From Ruminococcus sp. (lineage in GTDB: Bacteria; Bacillota; Clostridia; Oscillospirales; Ruminococcaceae), in NCBI GenBank assembly GCA_017543335.1, contig JAFYGE010000062.1, forward strand, positions 1-49,627: a stretch of 49,627 nt of DNA. The letters are read 5' to 3'. Positions 1 to 7,911 of the stretch are shown in pieces (the first letter of the stretch is position 1; every line of letters starts with the position of its first letter). The position numbers were made by a program, and so were the translations under genes. A model generated the notes under the pieces. It was not told the origin of the DNA. It ran no database searches and worked only from the letters and a program-made list of their open reading frames with translations.

Positions 1-7
1 AATAGTA

Positions 8-1756
8 ATGGAAAATATAACTGTTAAAATCAACGGTGTTGAATTAGAAGTACCTAAGGGCACCACTGTTCTTGAGGCTGCTCACATGGCTGGCTTTGAA
101 ATTCCTACACTTTGCTATATGAAAGAGATCAACGAGATCGGTGCTTGCCGTATCTGCGTTACAGAAGTAAACGAAGGCAGAGGTTTCCGCCTCGTTGCAG
201 GATGTGTATACCCATGTTCAAATAACATGGAGATACTTACAAATTCTCCAAAGGTTATCCAGTCAAGAAAGAGAACTCTTGAACTCATCCTTTCAACTCA
301 CGACAGAAAGTGTCTCTCATGCGTAAGAAGCGGTAACTGTGAACTTCAGAAGCTCGCTAAGGACTACGGTGTAGAAGATGCATCTGTTTACGACGGAATC
401 AAGAATGAGTACGAAGTAGATAATTCTGCTGCTCATATGTATCGTGATAACAATAAGTGTATCCTTTGCCGCCGCTGCGTAGCAGTATGTTCAAAGACAC
501 AGGGTATCGGCGTTATCGGTGCTAACGAGAGAGGTTTCAAGACATATATCGGTTCTGCATTCGATATGGGACTTGGTGAAACAAGCTGTGTATCATGCGG
601 ACAGTGTATCGCTGTATGTCCTGTAGGTGCTATTGCTGAAAAGGATTATACAAAAGAAGTTATGGCTGCTATTGCTGATCCTGAGAAGACTGTTCTTGTA
701 CAGACAGCTCCTGCTGTACGTGCTGGTCTTGGTGAAGCATTCGGTCTTCCGATCGGTACAAATGTAGAAGGAAAGATGGCTGCTGCTCTCAGACGCCTTG
801 GTTTCGATAAGGTATTTGATACAGACTTCGCTGCTGACCTTACTATCATGGAAGAAGCTAACGAGTTTATCGAGCGTGTTCAGAACGGCGGTACTCTCCC
901 ACTTATCACATCATGTTCACCAGGATGGGTCAAGTTCTGTGAGCACTATTATCCAGATCTTCTTGATCACCTTTCAAGCTGTAAGTCACCACAGCAGATG
1001 TTCGGTGCAACTGCTAAGACATATTACGCTGAGAAGATGGGTCTTGATCCTAAGAATATCGTTATGGTATCTATCATGCCATGTACAGCTAAGAAGTTCG
1101 AGATCGGCAGAGAAGATCAGAGTGCAGCAGGTGTACCTGATGTTGATTATTCACTCACAACTCGTGAGCTCGGCAGAATGATCGAGCGTGCTGGTATCAA
1201 CTTCCTCGGACTCGCTGATGAGAAGTTTGATGATCCACTCGGAATTTCAACTGGTGCTGGTGTTATCTTTGGTGCTACCGGCGGTGTTATGGAGGCTGCT
1301 CTCAGAACAGCTGTAAATACACTCACAGGTCAGAATGTAACTGATCTCCCAGAGGTTCGTGGTACAGACGGAATCAAGGAAGCTGAGTATGCTGTTGGCG
1401 ATCTCAATGTTAAGGTTAAGGTTGCAAGCGGACTTTCAAATGCTCGTAAGATCCTTGATGACATCAGAGCTGGCAAGTGCGATGCTCAGTTCATCGAGAT
1501 CATGGCTTGCCCAGGCGGTTGTGTAAACGGCGGCGGTCAGCCACAGGTACCTATGGGAGTTAGAAACTTCGTTGACATCAGAGCTGAAAGAGCTAAGGTT
1601 CTTTATGATCTTGATAAGTCTATGCCTCTCAGACAGTCTCATGAAAATCCGGCTATCAAGCAGGTTTACGAGGAATACTTCGGTAAGCCAGGCAGTCACA
1701 AGGCTCATGAGGTTCTCCACACATCTTATGTGAAGAGAAAGGTTAACGAAATATAA
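8..1756 (+). CDS. hydA: [FeFe] hydrogenase, catalytic subunit
   Basis: Cytoplasmic iron-only hydrogenase that reduces protons with electrons from ferredoxin (or a partner NADH-oxidising subunit), disposing of fermentative reductant as H2. The 582-residue protein has the full modular order: an N-terminal [2Fe-2S] domain (Cys in CYMKEINEIGACRIC), a His/3-Cys [4Fe-4S] segment (HDRKCLSC), a two-cluster ferredoxin (CILCRRCVAVC and CVSCGQCIAVC), then the H-cluster domain with TSCSPGW near residue 300, MPCTAKK near 357 and ACPGGCVNGGGQP near 500. The length resembles the monomeric clostridial enzyme rather than the longer bifurcating HydA with an extra C-terminal cluster. The start codon lies only 7 bases into the window, so its ribosome site and any upstream hyd genes cannot be seen. 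A strong terminator follows, so it is the last gene of its transcript. Confidence 0.96.
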   Translation: MENITVKINGVELEVPKGTTVLEAAHMAGFEIPTLCYMKEINEIGACRICVTEVNEGRGFRLVAGCVYPCSNNMEILTNSPKVIQSRKRTLELILSTHDRKCLSCVRSGNCELQKLAKDYGVEDASVYDGIKNEYEVDNSAAHMYRDNNKCILCRRCVAVCSKTQGIGVIGANERGFKTYIGSAFDMGLGETSCVSCGQCIAVCPVGAIAEKDYTKEVMAAIADPEKTVLVQTAPAVRAGLGEAFGLPIGTNVEGKMAAALRRLGFDKVFDTDFAADLTIMEEANEFIERVQNGGTLPLITSCSPGWVKFCEHYYPDLLDHLSSCKSPQQMFGATAKTYYAEKMGLDPKNIVMVSIMPCTAKKFEIGREDQSAAGVPDVDYSLTTRELGRMIERAGINFLGLADEKFDDPLGISTGAGVIFGATGGVMEAALRTAVNTLTGQNVTDLPEVRGTDGIKEAEYAVGDLNVKVKVASGLSNARKILDDIRAGKCDAQFIEIMACPGGCVNGGGQPQVPMGVRNFVDIRAERAKVLYDLDKSMPLRQSHENPAIKQVYEEYFGKPGSHKAHEVLHTSYVKRKVNEI

Positions 1757-1776
1757 TTAATTTTGCTGGAACGGTT

Positions 1777-1804
1777 AAAGAGCGGACTTTTGTCCGCTCT
1801 TTTT
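1777..1804 (+). terminator. Intrinsic terminator of the hydrogenase gene
   Basis: Perfect 11-bp stem (AAAGAGCGGAC / GTCCGCTCTTT) with a TTTT loop, running into a short T tract. It lies 20 bp after the hydrogenase stop and just before the next ribosome binding site. Confidence 0.9.
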
Positions 1805-1820
1805 ATATAAAGGAGTTATA

Positions 1821-2396
1821 ATGTTTTTTAGGAATACTTTAAATACAAGACCGATAATAGAAGGAAATCTTAAATTTATTCGCAGTGATGTTCCACAGCA
1901 TCTCGATAATGATGAGATCGAGTGGCTGAAAAAGAATCATATCACAACAATAGTTGATTTAAGACAGCCTGATGAATGTTGTAGAAAACAATGTTTTCTT
2001 GTAAAGGAAAGTGGTTTTGATTACTACAATTTTCCTGTTTCTGGTGGCGATATAGTACCGGAATCTCCTGACATGGTTTCTGAGTCTTATTTTGCTATGG
2101 TTGATGAGAATATGGATAAAATAGTCGATTTCATAATGTCTTGTGAGAAGAACGTTCTGTTCTTCTGTAATGCCGGAAAAGACCGTACAGGTGTTGTTTC
2201 TGCAATAATTCTTCATAAGCTTGGTTACGATGATGAATATATTATAGGCGACTACTTGAAGTCAGGGAATAATCTTATGGAAATGCTGACGGAGTACGCA
2301 GCTTTAAACAGCAATATCGATATAAATGTTATTATTCCAAATCGAAGATACATGGCTGAATTCCTTGATAAATACCGAAAGCGTATAAAAAGGTAA
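1821..2396 (+). CDS. Tyrosine/dual-specificity protein phosphatase
   Basis: Predicted cytoplasmic phosphatase of the bacterial Y_phosphatase3 type. The signature P-loop CNAGKDRTG (C116, R122) matches the CX5R motif that forms the phosphocysteine intermediate. The upstream VDLRQPDE segment fits the conserved DLR region of this family, and the IVDFIMSCEKNVLFFC helix-strand precedes the loop as usual. At 191 residues it is somewhat shorter than the roughly 250-residue mycobacterial PtpB-like members. The start has AAAGGAG 6 bases upstream. It lies between the hydrogenase terminator and a rubrerythrin, 37 bp from the latter, and may be cotranscribed with it. The substrate (phosphotyrosine protein or phosphoinositide) cannot be read from the sequence. 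Confidence 0.85.
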   Translation: MFFRNTLNTRPIIEGNLKFIRSDVPQHLDNDEIEWLKKNHITTIVDLRQPDECCRKQCFLVKESGFDYYNFPVSGGDIVPESPDMVSESYFAMVDENMDKIVDFIMSCEKNVLFFCNAGKDRTGVVSAIILHKLGYDDEYIIGDYLKSGNNLMEMLTEYAALNSNIDINVIIPNRRYMAEFLDKYRKRIKR

Positions 2397-2433
2397 AAAA
2401 TGAGCATAATACAGTTAAAAGGAGGCTGATATT

Positions 2434-3048
2434 ATGCAGAATAATTTATGTGAAAGTCAGACAAAGATAAATCTTATGCGAGCATTTGCCGGAGAGTGTC
2501 AATCCAGACAGAGATACTATCAGGCAGCACTTATAGCTCAGCAGCAGAATTATGTTGGACTCGAGCGAATGTTCAGATTTACGGCAGAGCAAGAGGAGCG
2601 TCACGCAAAGCAGTTTTTTGAGAAATTGAAGGAATGTGCAGGCGAGACTATCGAGATACAGGCGACCTATCCTGCATCCGTTTTCAGTGATTTAGGTGAG
2701 CTTCTTGACGCATCTGCGAAAGAAGAATACCACGAGTTTTCTGAGGTATATCCAGAGTTTTCATCTGTTGCAAAGCAGGAAGGTTTCACGGACATTGCTT
2801 CCGAGTTTGATATGATTGCGAAGATAGAGGAGTCGCATCATAAAAGGTTTGACTACTATCTAAAGCTTTGGAAAGAGGATATGCTTTTAAGGTCTGAAAG
2901 CAGTGATGAGTTATGGATGTGTCTTAACTGCGGTCATATCCACAAGGGCAGTGAGCCGCCGAGGGAGTGTCCGGTATGCGGAGCTCAGCAGGGGTATTTC
3001 ATCAGAGAAGCAGAGGCACCGTTTACGGACTGCAATATGTTAAACTAA
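2434..3048 (+). CDS. rbr: Rubrerythrin
   Basis: Non-haem diiron peroxidase that protects anaerobes by reducing H2O2 with electrons from rubredoxin or NADH-linked partners. The N-terminal ferritin-like four-helix domain carries the diiron ligands in EQEERHAKQF and KIEESHHKRF. A C-terminal rubredoxin-like domain (CLNCGHIHKG then ECPVCGAQQGYF) binds one iron through four cysteines. The order, diiron domain first, is classical, in contrast to the reverse rubrerythrin near 10.6 kb. The length of 204 is near the usual 190. AAAGGAGG sits 8 bases before the ATG. It is followed by a strong terminator shared with the convergent phosphoesterase gene. Confidence 0.95.
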   Translation: MQNNLCESQTKINLMRAFAGECQSRQRYYQAALIAQQQNYVGLERMFRFTAEQEERHAKQFFEKLKECAGETIEIQATYPASVFSDLGELLDASAKEEYHEFSEVYPEFSSVAKQEGFTDIASEFDMIAKIEESHHKRFDYYLKLWKEDMLLRSESSDELWMCLNCGHIHKGSEPPRECPVCGAQQGYFIREAEAPFTDCNMLN

Positions 3049-3049
3049 A

Positions 3050-3087
3050 AAAATCCGGTCATTTCGTTTTGAAATGACCGGATTTTA
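3050..3087. terminator. Bidirectional terminator between rubrerythrin and phosphoesterase
   Basis: Perfect 16-bp inverted repeat (AAAATCCGGTCATTTC and its complement) with a 5-base loop. It is flanked by A-rich DNA on the left and T-rich DNA on the right, so it can terminate transcription on both strands. The flanking genes converge on it. Confidence 0.92.
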
Positions 3088-3124
3088 CTATTAACATAAG
3101 TTGACATAAGTGAATATAATATTA

Positions 3125-3610
3125 TCAGACATTAGCAATATTCATAACAACACCAGCAGGTGAAATATCGATATGACCGAATGAAGGTGCATATTCATCT
3201 CTGGGACATGAACAGCTGCCGGGGTTCATAATATGGAATCCGTCCTCATATTTCATACATCTTACGTGTGTATGACCAAAGAGGATTATATCGCATCCTT
3301 TTTCTTCAGCGAGCATTTTCAGACGCTCTACGGAGCATCTTACTCCGTACTTATGACCGTGAGTCGCAAGTATTTTGTGACCTTCAGTTACCGGCAGTAT
3401 ACAGACATCTTCAGACAGACTGTCATAGTCGCAGTTGCCGGCAACATGGATTATCTTTGGAGCAATAGCAGGGTGAGTAATAATCAATCTATCAAGTTCA
3501 CGTTCACCGTCACCGAGATGAAAGATCCAGTCGGCATCGGTATTTCTCATAATAACTTTTTCAAGAGCAAAATAGTCTCCATGGGAGTCTGACAAAACAA
3601 TGATTCTCAT
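3125..3610 (-). CDS. YfcE/MJ0936-family metallophosphoesterase
   Basis: Small calcineurin-like phosphodiesterase. The metal-binding motifs appear in order: SDSHGD at the N-terminus, GDGERE, GNCD, THGHKYGV and GHTH. Characterised members hydrolyse phosphodiesters with Mn2+ in vitro, but the physiological substrate is unknown. The 161-residue length is typical for the single-domain family. AAAGGTGATGCT precedes the ATG. A TTGATT-17-TATAAT promoter lies upstream on the minus strand, overlapping the promoter of the divergent small-gene cluster. Confidence 0.9.
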   Translation of the reverse strand: MRIIVLSDSHGDYFALEKVIMRNTDADWIFHLGDGERELDRLIITHPAIAPKIIHVAGNCDYDSLSEDVCILPVTEGHKILATHGHKYGVRCSVERLKMLAEEKGCDIILFGHTHVRCMKYEDGFHIMNPGSCSCPRDEYAPSFGHIDISPAGVVMNIANV

Positions 3611-3639
3611 AGCATCACCTTTAAAAATATTATACTCTA

Positions 3640-3680
3640 ATTATATCATAATTGACAAAAAAAATCAATATATATTTATA
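3640..3680. promoter_or_regulatory. Overlapping divergent sigma-A promoters
   Basis: Minus strand: -35 TTGATT (complement at 3663-3668), 17-bp spacer, -10 TATAAT (complement at 3640-3645), driving the phosphoesterase. Plus strand: TTGACA at 3652-3657, 17-bp spacer, TTTATA at 3675-3680, driving the small-gene cluster. The two promoters share DNA, so polymerase binding should be mutually exclusive. Confidence 0.7.
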
Positions 3681-3709
3681 AGAACTTATGAATTATTAAG
3701 GAGGAACAT

Positions 3710-3961
3710 ATGGATAGACAGAGTATCGACCCTAAAAAAGCAAACGGACTTATAAATGCTATCAGCAAAAAAATAGGAGTATCACCGGAAAAATTAAAAA
3801 GTGAGCTTGAAGCCGGTAAATTTGACAGTACTTTATCAGCTATGGATAAGAAAGATGCGGCAAAGTTCCAGAGAGCATTAAATGACCCTAAGTTAGTCGA
3901 GCGACTGATGAGTACTCCGCAAGCTCAGGCATTATATAATAAATTATCCGGGAAAAAGTAA
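3710..3961 (+). CDS. Small helical hypothetical protein
   Basis: 83-residue basic protein, not recognised by function. It has no signal peptide or membrane segment. The sequence is lysine-rich and predicted helical, with a segment resembling small regulatory or structural proteins (NAISKKIGVSPEKLKSELEAGK, then FQRALNDPKLVERLMS). AAGGAGG lies 6 bases before the ATG. It begins a run of four tightly spaced small genes that ends with a BofA-like protein, so a sporulation-related role is possible, but this is inference from position only. Confidence 0.75.
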   Translation: MDRQSIDPKKANGLINAISKKIGVSPEKLKSELEAGKFDSTLSAMDKKDAAKFQRALNDPKLVERLMSTPQAQALYNKLSGKK

Positions 3962-3975
3962 ATATCGGAGGAGAA

Positions 3976-4323
3976 ATGGAAGATATCATTGCAAAACTTG
4001 GAGAGATATTATCTGATGAAGAGAGTGTAAAACAGCTTTCCGAGCTTGCTCAGATGCTTGAAACAGAAAACGATAATGGCGAAAAACAGACAAAAGATGA
4101 TAAAACAGAAGAATCATCGATTGATATGGAAAAGATACTAAAGCTAACGGGGATGCTAAGTAGTATTTCCGAAAAGGACAAAAATGCTGAACTTCTGCTC
4201 GCACTCAGACCACATCTGAAAGAGGAAAAGCAAAAGAGAGTAGATAAGGCAATAAAGCTCCTCAAAATAATTGCTATTTGGAATATGGCAAAGGAGAACG
4301 GACTGTTGAACGATATACTATAA
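3976..4323 (+). CDS. Small charged hypothetical protein
   Basis: 115 residues, not recognised. The N-terminal half is strongly acidic (AQMLETENDNGEKQTKDDKTEESS) and the C-terminal half is amphipathic helix with positively charged stretches (LRPHLKEEKQKRVDKAIKLL) ending in a hydrophobic tail (IIAIWNMAKENGLLNDIL). There is no obvious transmembrane helix or signal. CGGAGGAG lies 7 bases from the start. It sits 14 bp after its upstream neighbour and 16 bp before the next ORF, so translation is probably coupled along an operon. Confidence 0.8.
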   Translation: MEDIIAKLGEILSDEESVKQLSELAQMLETENDNGEKQTKDDKTEESSIDMEKILKLTGMLSSISEKDKNAELLLALRPHLKEEKQKRVDKAIKLLKIIAIWNMAKENGLLNDIL

Positions 4324-4339
4324 AAGGAGATGGGGACTT

Positions 4340-4624
4340 ATTGAACTGCGTGATAACAGGCGAATAAGACAAATACAGCAGGACGCTATAAGTCGGTCAC
4401 AGGAGAATTTCAGCAGACCTTCAATAAGTCCTGCACCTATGTTAGTCGACAAGAAAAGAGCAGAAACGCATCAAAGCGAGGATAAGCTCAAAAAGATGCT
4501 TGATGATATAATTGACGGCAGTCTTGATGCTGATAAGTTGCTTATAGCGGCACTTCTCATACTTATGCTTCATGAGGGAGCTGATATAAAGCTTATCCTT
4601 GCTTTGGGTTACATACTGATATGA
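4340..4624 (+). CDS. Small hypothetical protein with probable ATT start
   Basis: About 94 residues, not recognised. The only in-frame ATG (4439) has no ribosome binding site. AAAGGAG at 4323-4329 is followed after 10 bases by an ATT codon that opens a clean reading frame of 33 codons into that ATG. The alternatives nearby, a TTG at 4341 and an ATG at 4330, hit stops within nine codons. I therefore infer initiation at the rare codon ATT. The first third is charged and Gln/Arg-rich (ELRDNRRIRQIQQDAISRS); the end is hydrophobic (LLIAALLILMLHEGADIKLI). It precedes the BofA-like gene by 11 bp in the same probable operon. Confidence 0.6.
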   Translation: MELRDNRRIRQIQQDAISRSQENFSRPSISPAPMLVDKKRAETHQSEDKLKKMLDDIIDGSLDADKLLIAALLILMLHEGADIKLILALGYILI

Positions 4625-4635
4625 GGTGGAAATAA

Positions 4636-4887
4636 ATGGAAAAAACACTATTCTACGGAATATGTGCTTTATCGGCAGCGATAATGTTAATATACTATGC
4701 TACACGAAAAAATCGACTGAGCAGTCTTGTAAAGGGGAGTATATTAGGTCTTGCTGCACTTTTTATTCTTGAAAGATTCGGAGAAAAATATGGTATAAAT
4801 ATGCCTTTAAATATAATGAATGTATCAGGGAGTGCATTACTTGGAGTTCCGTATCTTATTTGTGTTGTTTTATTGAAAATATTGTGA
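4636..4887 (+). CDS. BofA-like integral membrane protein
   Basis: 83-residue membrane protein with two or three hydrophobic segments. Its C-terminal motif (LNIMNVSGSALLGVPYLICVVLL) matches the pattern of pro-sigma-K processing inhibitor BofA, with an Asn followed by a small-residue-rich stretch and LGVPG-like turn. In Bacillus, BofA sits in the outer forespore membrane and holds the SpoIVFB protease inactive until a forespore signal arrives. Here the G of LGVPG is replaced by Y. It is the last gene of the small-gene operon, with GAGGTGG 8 bases upstream of the ATG. Other sporulation genes in the window (yunB, spoIIM-like, sleC-like) support this reading. Confidence 0.65.
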   Translation: MEKTLFYGICALSAAIMLIYYATRKNRLSSLVKGSILGLAALFILERFGEKYGINMPLNIMNVSGSALLGVPYLICVVLLKIL

Positions 4888-4915
4888 GATACTGAATAAT
4901 TTTTTTAGAAAACTC

Positions 4916-4944
4916 TTGAAATTTTGTGTCAAATATGGTAAAAT
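4916..4944 (+). promoter_or_regulatory. Sigma-A promoter of the nucleoside phosphorylase gene
   Basis: TTGAAA, 17-bp spacer, TAAAAT, followed 28 bp later by the AGGAGGTGG ribosome site of the next gene. Confidence 0.65.
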
Positions 4945-4971
4945 ATATATATCAATAATAGGAGGTGGAGT

Positions 4972-6249
4972 ATGAACGCTATTGATATAATTAACAAAAC
5001 CAAAAGATCTGTCATTCTTTCCGATGACGAGATAAACTGGCTTGTTAAAAGCTATACAGAAGGGGACATCCCTGATTATCAGATGTCAGCATGGCTCATG
5101 GCTGTCAGACTTAACGGCCTTACAGAGCAGGAGACTATCTCACTTACGTATGCTATGCGTGACAGCGGTGACATAATGAGACTGAACGTGGGCAAGACAG
5201 CTGACAAGCATAGTACAGGTGGTGTTGGTGATAAGACAAGTCTTATTATCGGACCTATAGTTGCGTCCTGCGGAGTATGTATGGCAAAGATGTCGGGCAG
5301 GGGACTTGGACATACCGGCGGTACTATCGATAAGCTTGAAAGTATCAGCGGCTTTCGTACTGAACTGCCTATATCTGAATTTGAGGAAATACTCCGGGAG
5401 AATAAGTTTGCCATTATATCTCAGAGCGGAGAATTATGTCCTGCTGACAAAAAAATGTATGATCTGAGAAATGCTACAGGAACAGTGGACAGTATCCCTT
5501 TGATCGCCGCAAGTATAATGAGCAAAAAACTGTCGGTTAATGCGGATTATCTTCTTCTGGACGTGAAATACGGTTCGGGAGCTTTTATGAAAACTAAAGA
5601 TGAAGCCGAAAAGCTGGCTGCTATTATGGAGAAAATCGGTATAGCTGCCGGAAAGAAGTGCAAAGCGATAGTCACTGATATGGACACGCCTCTTGGCAGA
5701 AATATCGGAAACTCACTTGAAGTCAGGGAGGCTATCGAGATCTTGCAGGGAAAGTATAAGGGTAAGCTCTATGACCTTTGTATAGAGCTTTCTGCTGAGA
5801 TACTCAGACTGGCTGACAAAGGTGACTATCAGGAGTGCGTTGCAATGGCAGAGGAAGCTGTATCATCCGGAAAAGCACTTGAGGTCTTTAGAAATACTAT
5901 CAGACTTCAGGGCGGTGACCCTAAGGTTTGTGATGATGTAGAGCTGCTTCCGCAGGCAAGGTCAAAGTATGAAGTAAGAACAGTTCAGGATATGGAAATA
6001 TTGAAGATAAACTGTGAAGAGATCGGAATGACTTCGCTTTTGTTAGGTGCAGGACGTATAAATAAAGGCGATCCTATCGATATGAGTGCAGGAGTTGTAA
6101 TGAATATTGAACCCGGTGACAAAGTCTCTGCCGGAGATACCCTGCTGACCTTGTATTCCTCTGTATGCAGCGATTTTTCAGATGCTGCTGTAAGAGCTTT
6201 GAATGCTATAGATTTTGAATCGCTTAATTGTCATAAACCCTTGACTTAA
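4972..6249 (+). CDS. pdp: Pyrimidine-nucleoside phosphorylase
   Basis: Cytoplasmic enzyme that cleaves uridine, thymidine or deoxyuridine with phosphate to give the base and (deoxy)ribose-1-phosphate, for nucleoside salvage. The class II phosphorylase signature is clear: KHSTGGVGDKTSLI then SGRGLGHTGGTIDKLES near residues 80-125, followed by the phosphate/pyrimidine-contacting SQSGELCPADKKMYDLR and VKYGSGAFMK. The C-terminal alpha/beta domain ends with VMNIEPGDKVSAGDTLLTLY, a family feature. At 425 residues it is slightly shorter than the usual 433. AGGAGGTGG precedes the ATG. The next gene starts 52 bp later with its own ribosome site. Confidence 0.94.
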   Translation: MNAIDIINKTKRSVILSDDEINWLVKSYTEGDIPDYQMSAWLMAVRLNGLTEQETISLTYAMRDSGDIMRLNVGKTADKHSTGGVGDKTSLIIGPIVASCGVCMAKMSGRGLGHTGGTIDKLESISGFRTELPISEFEEILRENKFAIISQSGELCPADKKMYDLRNATGTVDSIPLIAASIMSKKLSVNADYLLLDVKYGSGAFMKTKDEAEKLAAIMEKIGIAAGKKCKAIVTDMDTPLGRNIGNSLEVREAIEILQGKYKGKLYDLCIELSAEILRLADKGDYQECVAMAEEAVSSGKALEVFRNTIRLQGGDPKVCDDVELLPQARSKYEVRTVQDMEILKINCEEIGMTSLLLGAGRINKGDPIDMSAGVVMNIEPGDKVSAGDTLLTLYSSVCSDFSDAAVRALNAIDFESLNCHKPLT

Positions 6250-6301
6250 AAGGATATTTATGATAAAATATAAAAAAATGAACCGTAAGGAGGTCGTTAT
6301 T

Positions 6302-6889
6302 ATGGGATTTATGGATTCAGTAAAAGGCTTTGCCGAGAAGGTCGGAGGAAGTCTTGAAAGCGGAGTTAACAGTGTAAAAGACACAACTAAGAAAATGAGC
6401 GAAAAGAATAAGGTCAAAAGCGAGATCAACAAACTTGAAGGTGAGATCAAAGAGGCTTATCTCTCTATAGGAAAGAAGTATTTTGAACAACATTCTTCAG
6501 ATCCCGAAGCTGAGTACGCTTCTTCTGTTGAGGAAATCGTTTCAAAGACAGAGCGTGTTGAGAAGTTTAAACAGCTGCTCGCTTCTTTTGACGACAAACA
6601 GGCTTGTACCAACTGCGGTGCAGAGGTTTCAAGAGGACAGAAATTCTGCGATAAGTGCGGTACTAAAGTAGAATTTGTTGAAGCTCCAGTGATTGAAGGC
6701 TTTAACGACACTCCTGTAGAGAATCCTTTCCAGCAATTTGATAAGAGTGAAGGTGCTGCTGAGGCACCAGAAGCAGTTGCAGAACCAGCTCCCGAAGCCC
6801 CTGTAACTAAAAAGTTCTGTACAAAGTGCGGTGCAGCTTACGAGGAAGGACAGAAATTCTGCGATAAGTGCGGTAATCCATTAGACTAA
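6302..6889 (+). CDS. Zinc-ribbon protein with coiled-coil N-terminus
   Basis: 195 residues. The N-terminal 90 residues are charged helix, likely coiled coil (MSEKNKVKSEINKLEGEIKE). A first zinc ribbon (CTNCGAEVSRGQKFCDKCG) is followed by a Pro/Ala/Glu-rich linker and a C-terminal second ribbon (CTKCGAAYEEGQKFCDKCG). No enzymatic domain is visible; such proteins are common in Clostridia, with unknown function. I chose the ATG with AAGGAGG 8 bases upstream; an upstream in-frame ATG at 6260 also has a weaker AAAGGA site and would add 14 residues. No signal peptide, so probably cytoplasmic. Confidence 0.85.
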   Translation: MGFMDSVKGFAEKVGGSLESGVNSVKDTTKKMSEKNKVKSEINKLEGEIKEAYLSIGKKYFEQHSSDPEAEYASSVEEIVSKTERVEKFKQLLASFDDKQACTNCGAEVSRGQKFCDKCGTKVEFVEAPVIEGFNDTPVENPFQQFDKSEGAAEAPEAVAEPAPEAPVTKKFCTKCGAAYEEGQKFCDKCGNPLD

Positions 6890-6917
6890 TTAGAACTTTT
6901 ATGTCATAAAATAAGCA

Positions 6918-6950
6918 AAGCGGCTGAGTATTTATCTTAAGCCGCTTATT
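6918..6950 (+). terminator. Probable terminator after the zinc-ribbon gene
   Basis: AAGCGGCT pairs with AGCCGCTT around a 14-base loop, followed by ATTGTTTT. The stem is moderate and the T tract interrupted. Confidence 0.6.
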
Positions 6951-6978
6951 GTTTTGAGATGTTTTATTGCAAAATAGC

Positions 6979-7007
6979 TTGCATTTTTAAATCCCATGTA
7001 GTATAAT
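6979..7007 (+). promoter_or_regulatory. Sigma-A promoter of proC
   Basis: TTGCAT, 17-bp spacer, TATAAT, 33 bp upstream of the proC start codon. Confidence 0.7.
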
Positions 7008-7040
7008 TAAAGAGTAATTTTTTTAAAGGGAGAATCAGAA

Positions 7041-7847
7041 ATGAGCAAAGTAAATATTGGTTTTATCGGAGCAGGCAATATGGGAAGTGCTATAATGAAA
7101 GGCATTGCCGGCAGCTCTGCATCTGAAAATATAGCTTTATTCGCATTTGATCCGGATACTTCAAAACTTGAAGCTCTTGCTGCATCCGGAGTAAAAGCTT
7201 GTTCAAGCGAGGCTGAACTTGTATCAGTATGCAAGTACGTATTCCTCGCAGTTAAGCCTCAGATAATTGAGGGAGTTCTTGAAGCTGCTGCACCAGCTGC
7301 TACAGCCGAAACAGTCTTCGTTTCGATCGCAGCAGGCATTACTGATGAGTTTGTTGCAAGAAAAACTCTTCCGGAGACTAAGGTAATACTCGTTATGCCA
7401 AATACTCCTCTTCTTCTTGGAGAAGGTGCGTCTGCACTTTCAAGAAACGACAAAGTTTCAGACGAAGAATTTGAGCTTATTCTTGGTATTTTCAGATTAT
7501 GCGGAAAAGCTGCTGTTATATCAAAGGATAAGATGAAGGAGATAATTGCTATAAACGGAAGCAGTCCTGCATTTATCTATCTTTACGCAAAGGGCTTTAT
7601 AGACTACGCTGAGTCAGTTGGTATCGATAAGAATGCAGCAGAGGAGCTTTTCGCTCAGAGCCTTATCGGTTCAGCTAAAATGATAACTGATTCCGGCTAT
7701 ACTATAGACGAGCTTATTAAAATGGTATCATCTCCGGGAGGTACAACACTTGCTGGACTTGATAAGCTTTATGAGGACAATCTTACTGATACAGTAAAGA
7801 AGTGCTGCGAGAGCTGTACAAACAGAGCTTACGAGCTTTCAAAGTAA
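7041..7847 (+). CDS. proC: Pyrroline-5-carboxylate reductase
   Basis: Catalyses the last step of proline synthesis, NAD(P)H-dependent reduction of 1-pyrroline-5-carboxylate. The N-terminal Rossmann fold starts with IGFIGAGNMGSA. VMPNTPLLLGEGASAL near residue 120 and the C-terminal SPGGTTLAGL are family signatures of the dimer-forming helical domain. The 268-residue length is normal. GGGAG precedes the ATG, and a good promoter lies upstream. No proA or proB is next to it in this window. The downstream gene begins 64 bp later and may be cotranscribed, since no terminator is visible between them. Confidence 0.95.
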   Translation: MSKVNIGFIGAGNMGSAIMKGIAGSSASENIALFAFDPDTSKLEALAASGVKACSSEAELVSVCKYVFLAVKPQIIEGVLEAAAPAATAETVFVSIAAGITDEFVARKTLPETKVILVMPNTPLLLGEGASALSRNDKVSDEEFELILGIFRLCGKAAVISKDKMKEIIAINGSSPAFIYLYAKGFIDYAESVGIDKNAAEELFAQSLIGSAKMITDSGYTIDELIKMVSSPGGTTLAGLDKLYEDNLTDTVKKCCESCTNRAYELSK

Positions 7848-7911
7848 AGTACTAAATGCATAGTCATCTGCATATCTTTTAATGTGATCGATAAAAGAGA
7901 GGATGATGCAG

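Noticed and set aside
798-1181. ORFs inside or opposite the hydrogenase gene
   Set aside because: They overlap a highly conserved gene in other frames and lack ribosome sites, so they are shadows.
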